From: Bog-473 sp036502025
Lineage (GTDB): Bacteria; Actinomycetota; Acidimicrobiia; Acidimicrobiales; RAAP-2
DNA length: 24,827 nucleotides
Assembly: GCA_036502025.1 (NCBI GenBank)
Contig: DASXZJ010000114.1
Location: 1 to 24,827 of the forward strand
Reading direction: 5' to 3'
The position numbers and the translations under genes are program-made. Under the pieces are notes generated by a model. The model saw nothing but the letters and a program-made list of their open reading frames with translations. It had not been told where the DNA came from and ran no database searches. Below are positions 10,631-17,164 of the stretch, one piece after another. The stretch's first letter is position 1; the number at the start of each line of letters is the position of its first letter.

Positions 10631-12253
10631 ATGTCCGAGTCGGAATTCAGCCAGACCCAGGAGGGTCACGTGACGGAGGTCCCGGCGGGCGCTAGCCCAC
10701 CACCGGCACCACCGGCACCAGAGAAGCAACAGCAACGACGTCCACAGATCGGGGACACCCGGCCGGCCCCCGCCGTGCCGGTGGTCTCCGGACCCACCCC
10801 GGCCGCGCCCGCGGCGCCGGCCCCGGTGGCCCAGGTGATCACCCCGCCGGCGCGGTCGATGCCTCGTGCGGCGGCCGAGGAGTCGGGCGATTCGGGCGAG
10901 GACGACGGCGGCGGGCGGCGCGCCCGTGGTGGCCGGCGCCGGGTCGGTCGGGAGCGCAAGGGCAAGCAGGTCGGGCGCTACCTGGTCTGCGTCCACGTGC
11001 AGCCCGGCATGACCCAGATCGCCATGCTCGAAGGCCGTTCCCTGGTCGAGCACTACGTCTCCCGGGCGGCCGACGACACCAACCAGATCGACGGGAACGT
11101 CTACCGGGGCCGGGTCCAGAACGTGCTGCCCGGCATGGAGGCGGCGTTCATCGACATCGGCATCCCCAAGAACGCCGTGCTCTACCGGGGCGACGTGCGC
11201 TACGACCGGGACGACATCGAGGGCGGGGGGAACGGCTCGGCGGCGTCGCAGCCCCGGATCGAGGACGTGCTCAAGGCCGGCCAGACCATCCTGTGCCAGG
11301 TGACCAAGAACCCCATCGGGGCCAAGGGGGCCCGGCTGACCCAGGAGGTCTCGTTGCCCGGCCGCTTCGCCGTGCTGGTGCCCAACTCGAGCGCCTTCGG
11401 CATCTCCAAGCGCCTGGGCGACACCGAGCGGCGCCGGCTGCGCCGCATCATCGACGAGGTGAAGCCGCCCGGGCACGGGCTCATCGTGCGCACCGCCGCC
11501 GAGGGGGTGTCGGCCGACGAGCTGCAGCGGGACATCGAGACGCTGCTCGAGCAGTGGAGGGCGATCGAGGCCGAGGCCGGCAAGTCCGAGGCGCCGGGGC
11601 TGTTGTACCGGGAGCCCGAGCTGTCGGTGCGGCTGCTGCGTGAGGAGCTCAACGCCGAGTACCGGGGCGTGGTGATTGACGACCGGGCGCTCTTCGAGCA
11701 GGTGCGCGACTACGTGCGGGCCGTCAGCCCCGAGCTCTCGGACCGGGTCGAGTACTACGACGCCGCCGAGGAGGGCCTGCCCATCTTCGAGCGCTACCAC
11801 GTGCACGAGCAGCTCCACAAGGCGCTCGATCGCAAGGTGTGGCTGCCCTCGGGGGGTTCCTTGATCATTGAGCGCACCGAGGCGCTGACGGTGATCGACG
11901 TGAACACCGGCAAGAACGTGGGCAAGACCAACCTGGAGGAGACCGTCTACCGCAACAACCTCGAGGCCGCGGAGGAAGTGGCCCGCCAGCTGCGGCTGCG
12001 GGACATCGGCGGGATCATCGTGATCGACTTCATCGACATGGAGATCCGGGAGAACCGGGACAAGGTGGCCGCCGCCCTGCGCAACGCGCTGGCCCGGGAC
12101 AAGACCCGGACCCAGGTCTTCGACATTTCCGAGCTGGGACTGGTCGAGATGACGCGGAAGCGCATCTCAGAGGGCTTGTTGGAGACACTGTCGACCGAGT
12201 GCGCCGTCTGCGGGGGCCGTGGCGTGACCTTGGACGACTCGGTTCTGCGGTAG
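10631..12253 (+). CDS. rne: Ribonuclease E/G
   Basis: An endoribonuclease that cleaves single-stranded RNA in mRNA decay and rRNA processing. The first ~110 residues are a disordered Pro/Ala-rich head ending in an Arg/Gly-rich patch (GGRRARGGRRRVGRERKG). Then comes the catalytic core: the S1-like segment GNVYRGRVQNVLPGMEAAFIDIG, the 5'-sensor/RNase H-like region, the two metal-binding aspartates (Asp423 in TVIDVNTGKN and Asp466 in IVIDFIDME), and the zinc-link CAVC (Cys524, Cys527). The Asp-Asp spacing (43) and Asp-Cys spacing (58) match E. coli RNase E (303, 346, 404). The protein stops just after the zinc-link, so it has no degradosome-type tail. It could equally be named rng. Confidence 0.95.
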   Translation: MSESEFSQTQEGHVTEVPAGASPPPAPPAPEKQQQRRPQIGDTRPAPAVPVVSGPTPAAPAAPAPVAQVITPPARSMPRAAAEESGDSGEDDGGGRRARGGRRRVGRERKGKQVGRYLVCVHVQPGMTQIAMLEGRSLVEHYVSRAADDTNQIDGNVYRGRVQNVLPGMEAAFIDIGIPKNAVLYRGDVRYDRDDIEGGGNGSAASQPRIEDVLKAGQTILCQVTKNPIGAKGARLTQEVSLPGRFAVLVPNSSAFGISKRLGDTERRRLRRIIDEVKPPGHGLIVRTAAEGVSADELQRDIETLLEQWRAIEAEAGKSEAPGLLYREPELSVRLLREELNAEYRGVVIDDRALFEQVRDYVRAVSPELSDRVEYYDAAEEGLPIFERYHVHEQLHKALDRKVWLPSGGSLIIERTEALTVIDVNTGKNVGKTNLEETVYRNNLEAAEEVARQLRLRDIGGIIVIDFIDMEIRENRDKVAAALRNALARDKTRTQVFDISELGLVEMTRKRISEGLLETLSTECAVCGGRGVTLDDSVLR

Positions 12254-12256
12254 GAT
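12251..12256 (+). promoter_or_regulatory. Candidate -10 box (TAGGAT) before rplU
   Basis: TAGGAT overlaps the RNase E/G stop codon and lies 9 bases before the rplU ATG. A TTGGAC-like -35 sits 15 bases upstream (12230-12235). AGGA (12252-12255) could instead act as a spaced SD, so the two readings compete. Confidence 0.35.
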
Positions 12257-12265
12257 CTCGCCCTT

Positions 12266-12580
12266 ATGTACGCAGTCATCAAGTCAGGCGGGAAGCAGGA
12301 GCGGGTGGCCGAGGGCCAGCGCCTGCGCGTCGAGCTGCTGGGTCAGCCGGTCGGGACCGAAGTCTCCCTCGAGCCGGTGCTGGTGGTCGACGGCGCCACC
12401 GTGCTGGCCACCCCGGCCCAGCTGGCCGGGGCCAGCGTGACGGCCAAGGTCGTCGGCGAGGAAAAGGGCCCGAAGATCAACGCCATGACCTACAAGAACA
12501 AGTCGAACCAGCGTCGCCGGTGGGGTCACCGCCAGCACTACGCCACGCTGGAGATCACCGCCATCACGGCCGCCGGCTGA
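12266..12580 (+). CDS. rplU: 50S ribosomal protein L21
   Basis: L21 binds 23S rRNA in the large subunit. The 104-residue product starts with the family signature MYAVIKSGGKQ, has the VLVVDGATV strand, and ends with the basic RNA-binding stretch KNKSNQRRRWGHRQHYATLEI. Length is normal. It lies 12 bases after the RNase E/G stop and 31 bases before rpmA, the near-universal rplU-rpmA pairing. No ysxB-like protease gene lies between the two. Translation probably starts from a leaderless or short-leader message, because the upstream TAGGATC can be read as a -10 box or a weak SD. Confidence 0.97.
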   Translation: MYAVIKSGGKQERVAEGQRLRVELLGQPVGTEVSLEPVLVVDGATVLATPAQLAGASVTAKVVGEEKGPKINAMTYKNKSNQRRRWGHRQHYATLEITAITAAG

Positions 12581-12599
12581 CGGCGCCGCTCACCGGTCG

Positions 12600-12605
12600 A
12601 AGGAG
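12600..12605 (+). promoter_or_regulatory. Ribosome binding site of rpmA
   Basis: AAGGAG lies 6 bases before the rpmA ATG at 12612, ideal spacing. Confidence 0.75.
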
Positions 12606-12611
12606 CATTTC

Positions 12612-12863
12612 ATGTCGAAGACAAAGGGTGGCGGTTCCACCCGCAACGGTCGCGACTCGGCGGCCCAGCGCCTCGGGGTCAAGGAGTTCGACGGCACCGC
12701 GGTGACGGCCGGCTCCATCCTGGTCCGCCAGCGCGGCACCAAGTTCTACCCGGGCCGCAACGTCGGGCTGGGCGGCGACGACACGCTGTTCGCCACGGCC
12801 GACGGTGTGGTCAAGTTCGGCGCCCGCCGCGGCCGCAAGCACGTCGACGTCCTCCCCGGTTAG
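12612..12863 (+). CDS. rpmA: 50S ribosomal protein L27
   Basis: L27 sits near the peptidyl transferase centre, and its flexible N-terminus reaches towards the tRNA CCA ends. The 83-residue product has the family core KGGGSTRNGRDS near its N-terminus, then GSILVRQRGTKFYPGRNVGLGGDDTLFA and a basic end (GARRGRKHVDVLP). The N-terminus is not extended as in Firmicutes forms that need proteolytic trimming, so the protein should be mature as made. In most bacteria obgE follows directly; here about 5.6 kb of other genes separate the two. Confidence 0.97.
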   Translation: MSKTKGGGSTRNGRDSAAQRLGVKEFDGTAVTAGSILVRQRGTKFYPGRNVGLGGDDTLFATADGVVKFGARRGRKHVDVLPG

Positions 12864-12898
12864 GGGCTTCAGGGCGGGATTCGCCACGCTGGTGGGGT

Positions 12899-13357
12899 AT
12901 GGCCACGAGGCTTGAGGTCTCCCGTGAGATCGCCGCCCCGCCCGAGCGGGTCTACGCCGCCATCTCTGACGTAACCCGGATGGGTGAGTGGTCAGAGGAG
13001 TGCCATGCCTGTGAATGGCACGAGGGGTACGACGGCCCTGTCGTCGGCGCCACCTTTGACGGTCACAACCGGCACGGCGAGCACCAGTGGACCACGCAGG
13101 GCAGGGTCATCGAGGCCGAACCTGGCCGGACCTTCGCTTTTGCGTGCTCGATGATGGACTTCCACTACTCGACCTGGGGCTACCGCATTGAGCCGACCGG
13201 GTCGGGGTGCCGGGTGACCGAATGGAGCGAGGACCTGCGGCCCGAATCGGTGCTGGAGTTCAGCCGGCAGACCTCCGGGGTGGACGACCGAGCGGAGCGA
13301 AATCGCCGGACCATGAGCGTCACCCTGGCCCGCCTGGCCGAATCCCTCGAGCAATGA
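12899..13357 (+). CDS. SRPBCC-family protein (START-like, polyketide cyclase type)
   Basis: A 152-residue single-domain protein. It starts with the SRPBCC signature, a beta strand then helix: LEVSREIAAPPERVYAAISDVTRMGEWSEE. Later come the strand-rich GATFDGHNRHGEHQWTTQGRVIEAEP and a C-terminal amphipathic helix, giving the usual helix-grip fold with a hydrophobic ligand cavity. The ligand cannot be deduced. Cys, His and Trp in ECHACEWHEG could line the pocket. The ATG at 12899 follows GGTGGGG, a weak SD. It is 35 bases after rpmA. Its stop codon directly abuts the stop of the opposing VOC gene, leaving no room for a terminator. The family call is good; function is unknown. Confidence 0.85.
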   Translation: MATRLEVSREIAAPPERVYAAISDVTRMGEWSEECHACEWHEGYDGPVVGATFDGHNRHGEHQWTTQGRVIEAEPGRTFAFACSMMDFHYSTWGYRIEPTGSGCRVTEWSEDLRPESVLEFSRQTSGVDDRAERNRRTMSVTLARLAESLEQ

Positions 13358-13720
13358 TCAGCGCGGATGCTGGTGCAGCTCGATGGCGTTGCCCCAGGGA
13401 TCGTTGACGAAGGCCTGATGCCGGTTGGGCCCGCTCGGCTTGGGGTCGGACACTTCGAAGCCCTGTGACCGCAGCTCCCCGACCACCGAGTCGAGGTCCT
13501 CGTAGAGCAGCGCGAAGTGCTGCCCCATGCTCGGTGGCACCGCCAGCTCAATCAGGTGGACCTGCTGCCCCCCGGCATCGAGCCAGGCGCCGGCGAAGCC
13601 GAAGTCAGGACGCTCGCCGTTGAGCGTCAGGCCCAGCACCTTGGTGTAGAAGTCGATGGCGGCCGGCACGTCGGGCACGTTGATGGCCACGTGGTCCAGG
13701 CCGGTGGGGGTCAGGGTCAT
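13358..13720 (-). CDS. VOC (glyoxalase/bleomycin resistance/dioxygenase) family protein
   Basis: A 120-residue protein with two beta-alpha-beta-beta-beta halves. The metal-site pattern is complete for a VOC enzyme: His10 in GLDHVAINV, an acidic residue in VHLIEL, His in GQHFALL, and Glu in WGNAIELHQ. DFYTKVLGL is the classical glyoxalase-fold segment. The substrate is not clear; glyoxalase I-like, epimerase-like or dioxygenase-like roles are all possible. The ATG overlaps the stop of the upstream phosphorylase gene (ATGA), so the two form a - strand operon. A TAGTGT box also lies 7 bases before the start. It ends against the SRPBCC gene, stop to stop. Confidence 0.88.
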   Translation of the reverse strand: MTLTPTGLDHVAINVPDVPAAIDFYTKVLGLTLNGERPDFGFAGAWLDAGGQQVHLIELAVPPSMGQHFALLYEDLDSVVGELRSQGFEVSDPKPSGPNRHQAFVNDPWGNAIELHQHPR

Positions 13721-14502
13721 GGCAGTGACACTACGACGTGCCGGATGATCTCAGCCACGGTGGGCGCGGCAGTGGCGCCGGCGTCGGTCACGTGGGCGAA
13801 GTCGCCCGCGGCCTGGTTGGTGACCACGGCCAGCCCCAGGACGTCGGCGCCCGCCTGGCGGGCCGCGATGGTCTCGAGCGCCATCGACATACCCACCACG
13901 TCGGCGCCCATGGCGCGCAGCATCGCCACCTCGGCCGGGGTCTCGAACTGGGGACCGGGCACTTGCGCGTACACGCCTTCGGCGAGCGCCGGGCCGCCGG
14001 GGGCGCCGAGTGCGAGGGCCCGGAGTTCGGGCGCGTAGGCGCCGGCCATGTCGACGAACTGCGGCCCGCTGAGCGGGCTCCGCCCGGTCAGGTTGAGGTG
14101 GTCGGAGACGGCCACCAGCGAACCGGTCGAGAGGTCCTCCCGGATGCCGCCGACGGCCGCCGTCAGGATCACCGTGGCGCAGCCCACGGCGATGCCCGTC
14201 CGCAGTGGGTGGACGACCTCGGTCAGCTCGATGCCCTCGTAGAGGTGGCACCGGCCGCCCAGGATCAGGACCATCTTGTCCCCGAGGCGCACCGACCACC
14301 CCTCGGCATGGTGACCGGTGGCGGTATAGCGGGGGAAGAAGGGCAGGGTGGCCAAGGGGATGGACGGGCCGTCCGTCCCGAGCAGCTCGGCCGTGCCGGC
14401 CAGGCCCGTGCCCAGGATGACCAGGACATCGAAATGGTCCACCCCCGTCCGCCGGACGAGCTCCCGGGCCGTGCGGGTGGCCCGATCCGCTGGTTCGACC
14501 AT
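13717..14502 (-). CDS. punA: Purine nucleoside phosphorylase (trimeric, PNP/MTAP family)
   Basis: The enzyme splits purine (deoxy)nucleosides with phosphate into base and (deoxy)ribose 1-phosphate. The 261-residue product shows the trimeric family motifs in order: ILGTGLAG near residue 30, the phosphate-binding GRCHLYEG, TAAVGG (normally TNAAGG), GPQFETPAE with the base-binding Glu, VGMSMALE, and VVTNQAAG. The Asn in TNQ, rather than Asp, argues for a guanine/hypoxanthine-type PNP over an MTA phosphorylase. TNAAGG changed to TAAVGG and GMSTVPE changed to GMSMALE are departures close to the phosphate and sugar site, so substrate range may differ. The ATG at 14502 has no SD but has TACCAT 6 bases upstream. 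It is divergent from the amine oxidase and co-transcribed with the VOC gene. Confidence 0.9.
   Translation of the reverse strand: MVEPADRATRTARELVRRTGVDHFDVLVILGTGLAGTAELLGTDGPSIPLATLPFFPRYTATGHHAEGWSVRLGDKMVLILGGRCHLYEGIELTEVVHPLRTGIAVGCATVILTAAVGGIREDLSTGSLVAVSDHLNLTGRSPLSGPQFVDMAGAYAPELRALALGAPGGPALAEGVYAQVPGPQFETPAEVAMLRAMGADVVGMSMALETIAARQAGADVLGLAVVTNQAAGDFAHVTDAGATAAPTVAEIIRHVVVSLP
13728..13733 (-). promoter_or_regulatory. Candidate -10 box (TAGTGT) of the VOC gene
   Basis: Read on the - strand, TAGTGT lies 7 bases before the ATG. It sits inside the end of the upstream phosphorylase gene, so translational coupling from that gene is an equally good explanation. Confidence 0.3.
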
Positions 14503-14508
14503 TCCGGC

Positions 14509-14514
14509 ATGGTA
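14509..14514 (-). promoter_or_regulatory. Candidate -10 box (TACCAT) of the PNP operon
   Basis: On the - strand TACCAT stands 6 bases before the ATG at 14502, in the 51-base divergent gap. No SD is present. A leaderless message is the simplest reading. Confidence 0.45.
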
Positions 14515-14537
14515 GAGGGCCGCCGGCGCCGGCCGCG

Positions 14538-14543
14538 TAACAT
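14538..14543 (+). promoter_or_regulatory. Candidate -10 box (TAACAT) of the amine oxidase gene
   Basis: TAACAT ends 10 bases before the ATG at 14554 in the 51-base divergent gap shared with the PNP gene. A start site about 7 bases downstream would leave a leader of only a few bases. The AGGA next to the ATG is too close to serve as an SD. Confidence 0.4.
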
Positions 14544-14553
14544 CACGCAGGAC

Positions 14554-16482
14554 ATGGCCACCTCACCCCTTCATCCGCTGGCGCCGCTGCAGGGCGACGA
14601 GATCACGGCGGCCCGTCGGATCGTGGTGGAGAGCGGCCGGGCCGAGGTGGGCGACGAGGACATCCGCTTCGCCTACGTGGGGCTGTGCGACCCGCCCAAG
14701 GACCTGGTGCGGGCGGTTGACCGTGGCGAGCCCGCCGCGCTCGATCGCCGGGTGCGACTGGTCCTGCTGCAGGGCCCCGAGGCCAACGTCACCGAGGTGA
14801 TCGTGTCGGTGACCCGCGACGCGGTGGACGCCTGGGTCGAGGTCGGCGACGTGCGGCCGCCCCTCCAGATGGAGGAGGCGATCCACGTCCTCAACGCGCT
14901 CCACCAGAACGCCGAGTGGAACGCCGCCCTGGACCGGCGCGGGGTGACGGACCGCTCCCTGGTGCAGATCGACCCCTGGCCGGCGGGCACCTTCGGTCTG
15001 GACCATGAGAAGAACCGGCGGATCACCCGCTGCCTGGCCTACCTGCGCGACTCTCCCGGCGACAACGGGTACGCGCGCCCGCTCGAGGGTCTGATGGCCT
15101 ACGTCGACATGGGCCGGGGCGAAGTGCTCGAGGTGGTCGACCTCGGGGTGGTGCCCCTGCCGCCCCAGCTGGGCAGCTACTACCCCGAAGACAACGGTCC
15201 CCTCCGCACCGACCTTCGACCGTTGACCATCGCCCAACCCGAAGGGCCCAGCTTCACGCTGGAGGGCAACCGGTTGCGCTGGCAGAAGTGGTCGCTGCGC
15301 GTCGGGATGGACCCACTCGAGGGACTCGTGATCCACACCGTCGGCTACGAGGACGGCGGGCGGGTGCGGCCGGTGGTCTACCGCGCCTCGGTCAGCGAGA
15401 TGGTGGTGCCCTACGGCCATCCCGGCCCGATGCACTCCTGGAAGAGCGCCTTCGATGCCGGCGAATGGGGCCTCGGGCGCATGGCCAACTCGCTCACCTT
15501 GGGGTGCGACTGCCTGGGCGAGATCGCCTACCTCGACGACGTCTATTCCGACGAGCGGGGCAAGCCCCGGACCCGGCCCAACGCCATCTGCATCCACGAG
15601 GAGGACTACGGGATCCTCTGGAAGCACGTCGACCTTCCCTCGGGCCGGACCGAGGTCCGGCGCTCCCGCCGCCTGGTGGTCAGCTCCATCGCCACCGTGG
15701 GCAACTACGAGTACGGCTTCTACTGGTACTTCTACCTCGACGGGACCATGCAGCTCGAGGTCAAGCTGACCGGCATCATGTCGACCATGGCCGTCGGCCC
15801 CGACGGGCCGGGACCCAACGCCAGCCTGATCGCCCCGGGGCTGGCCGCGCCCTTCCACCAGCATCTCTTCAACGTCCGCCTCGACATCGAGATCGACGGT
15901 CCCGACAACGCCGTCTTCGAGGTCGACACCGTTCCCTCGCCCGCCGGGGAGGCCAATCCGTGGGGCAACGCGTTCGCGCCCCAGGCCACCCTCCTGGAGA
16001 GCGAGCTGGCGGCGCGCCGGCGGGTCGACCCCTCCCGCAGCCGGTGCTGGAAGATCACCAACCGCGCCCAGGCCAACGCGCTGGGCCAACCCACCGCCTA
16101 CAAGCTGGTTCCGGTCTCGACGCCGACCCTCCTGGCCGATCCCGCCTCGAGCGTCGGTCGCCGGGCGGCCTTCGCGGCCCACAACCTGTGGGTGACGCCC
16201 TTCGCCGAACACGAGCGCCGGGCCGCCGGGGACTACCCCAACCAGCACGCCGGTGGGGCGGGGCTCCCGGAGTGGACGGCGCAGGACCGGGCGGTGGTCG
16301 ACACCGACATCGTCCTGTGGCACTCCTTCGGGGTCACCCACATCCCCCGCCCCGAGGACTGGCCGGTCATGCCGGTCGAGTACACCGGCTTCAGCCTCAT
16401 CCCGGTCGGCTTCTTCGACCGCAACCCCGCCCTCGACGTGCCGCCCTCGGCGGCGGGGGAGGGCCACTGTCATGGCGAGTGA
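14554..16482 (+). CDS. Copper-containing primary amine oxidase (TPQ type)
   Basis: The enzyme oxidises primary amines to aldehydes, releasing ammonia and hydrogen peroxide, with copper and a self-made topaquinone cofactor. At 642 residues it matches the Arthrobacter phenylethylamine oxidase type. All active-site residues are present with a constant offset from that enzyme: catalytic base Asp301 in SAFDAGEWG, TPQ precursor Tyr385 in GNYEYGFYW, and copper ligands His435 and His437 (FHQHLF) and His596 (VTHIPRP). No signal peptide is seen, so it is probably cytoplasmic. The C-terminus ends in GEGHCHGE, a possible extra metal-binding tail. The substrate (aromatic amine, histamine or other) cannot be fixed. 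Its end overlaps the DtxR-family gene by 11 bases. The open frame upstream of 14554 is antisense to PNP and is not coding. Confidence 0.95.
   Translation: MATSPLHPLAPLQGDEITAARRIVVESGRAEVGDEDIRFAYVGLCDPPKDLVRAVDRGEPAALDRRVRLVLLQGPEANVTEVIVSVTRDAVDAWVEVGDVRPPLQMEEAIHVLNALHQNAEWNAALDRRGVTDRSLVQIDPWPAGTFGLDHEKNRRITRCLAYLRDSPGDNGYARPLEGLMAYVDMGRGEVLEVVDLGVVPLPPQLGSYYPEDNGPLRTDLRPLTIAQPEGPSFTLEGNRLRWQKWSLRVGMDPLEGLVIHTVGYEDGGRVRPVVYRASVSEMVVPYGHPGPMHSWKSAFDAGEWGLGRMANSLTLGCDCLGEIAYLDDVYSDERGKPRTRPNAICIHEEDYGILWKHVDLPSGRTEVRRSRRLVVSSIATVGNYEYGFYWYFYLDGTMQLEVKLTGIMSTMAVGPDGPGPNASLIAPGLAAPFHQHLFNVRLDIEIDGPDNAVFEVDTVPSPAGEANPWGNAFAPQATLLESELAARRRVDPSRSRCWKITNRAQANALGQPTAYKLVPVSTPTLLADPASSVGRRAAFAAHNLWVTPFAEHERRAAGDYPNQHAGGAGLPEWTAQDRAVVDTDIVLWHSFGVTHIPRPEDWPVMPVEYTGFSLIPVGFFDRNPALDVPPSAAGEGHCHGE
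16455..16463 (+). promoter_or_regulatory. Ribosome binding site of the DtxR-family gene
   Basis: GGGGGAGGG inside the end of the amine oxidase gene lies 8 bases before the ATG at 16472. It supports that start and an 11-base gene overlap. Confidence 0.65.
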
Positions 16483-17164
16483 GCACGACCACTCGCCCCA
16501 GGAGTACCACCCGCCGGTCGAGGAGTATCTAGAGACCATGCTCGGCTTGGCCGAGGAGGGCGTGCCGGTCATCCAGGCCCGCATCGCCGAGCGACTGGGC
16601 CGTTCGGCCCCGTCGGTGTCCGAGATGCTCGAGCGGTTGACCGATGACGGCTACGTCACCCGGGACGGCCGGCGCCTCCATCTGACCGAGAGTGGGCGCG
16701 CCCTGGCCGAGAAGGTGGTGCGCAAGCATCGCCTGGCCGAGCGCCTGCTGGTCGACGTGATCGGCCTGGAGTGGCACAAGGTGCACCGGGAGGCCGGCCG
16801 GTGGGAGCACGTGATCTCCGACGACGTCGAGGCCCGCCTGGTCGAGTTGCTCGGTGACCCCGCCACCTGTCCCCACGGCAACCCCATCCCGGGTTCGGGC
16901 TCACCCGCCCCGACCGAGTCGACGCGTCCCCTGGCCTCGGCCAAGCCGGGCGAGCGCGTGCGCTTGCTGCGCATCAGCGAGGAGGTCGAGCTCAACCTGG
17001 GCTCGCTGACGCTGTTGGGTGAGGGCGGGTTCATCCCCGGCGCCGTGGCCGTGGTCGGCGGGCGCGACGGCGATGGCAGCGTGGAGGTGCGGGTCGAAGG
17101 CGGTGAGGCCCGGCTTCGCCTGTCGGCCGACCTGTCCGATCGGCTGTTCGTCGGCGTGGCGTGA
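16472..17164 (+). CDS. DtxR/MntR-family metal-dependent transcriptional repressor
   Basis: Such proteins bind Fe(II) or Mn(II) and repress metal uptake or oxidative-stress genes. The 230-residue product has an N-terminal winged helix (ARIAERLGRSAPSVSEMLERL), a dimerisation/metal domain (RKHRLAERLLVDVIGLEWHKV, REAGRWEHVISDD), and a C-terminal SH3-like (FeoA-like) domain from ~residue 150 (GERVRLLRISEEVELNLGSL). Compared with DtxR, His79, Glu83, His98, Glu105 and His106 are kept. Met10 is Glu18 and Cys102 is Gly109. Glu18 and Glu21 match the MntR ligand positions Asp8 and Glu11, so the metal preference may lean to manganese or be altered. The N-terminus has a small His-rich piece (HDHSPQEYH). 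It overlaps the amine oxidase and, by GTGA, the amidohydrolase. Confidence 0.9.
   Translation: MASEHDHSPQEYHPPVEEYLETMLGLAEEGVPVIQARIAERLGRSAPSVSEMLERLTDDGYVTRDGRRLHLTESGRALAEKVVRKHRLAERLLVDVIGLEWHKVHREAGRWEHVISDDVEARLVELLGDPATCPHGNPIPGSGSPAPTESTRPLASAKPGERVRLLRISEEVELNLGSLTLLGEGGFIPGAVAVVGGRDGDGSVEVRVEGGEARLRLSADLSDRLFVGVA

Noticed and set aside
12864..12898. Rho-independent terminator after rpmA
   Set aside because: The 35-base gap has no stable inverted repeat followed by a T-run.
13738..14553. In-frame upstream extension of the amine oxidase gene
   Set aside because: It lies antisense to the purine nucleoside phosphorylase and would add about 270 residues unlike any amine oxidase domain. 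The ATG at 14554 gives the expected length and residue numbering.
14563..16584. 673-codon open frame on the - strand opposite the amine oxidase
   Set aside because: The + strand encodes all copper and TPQ residues; the opposite frame is a shadow caused by high GC at third codon positions.
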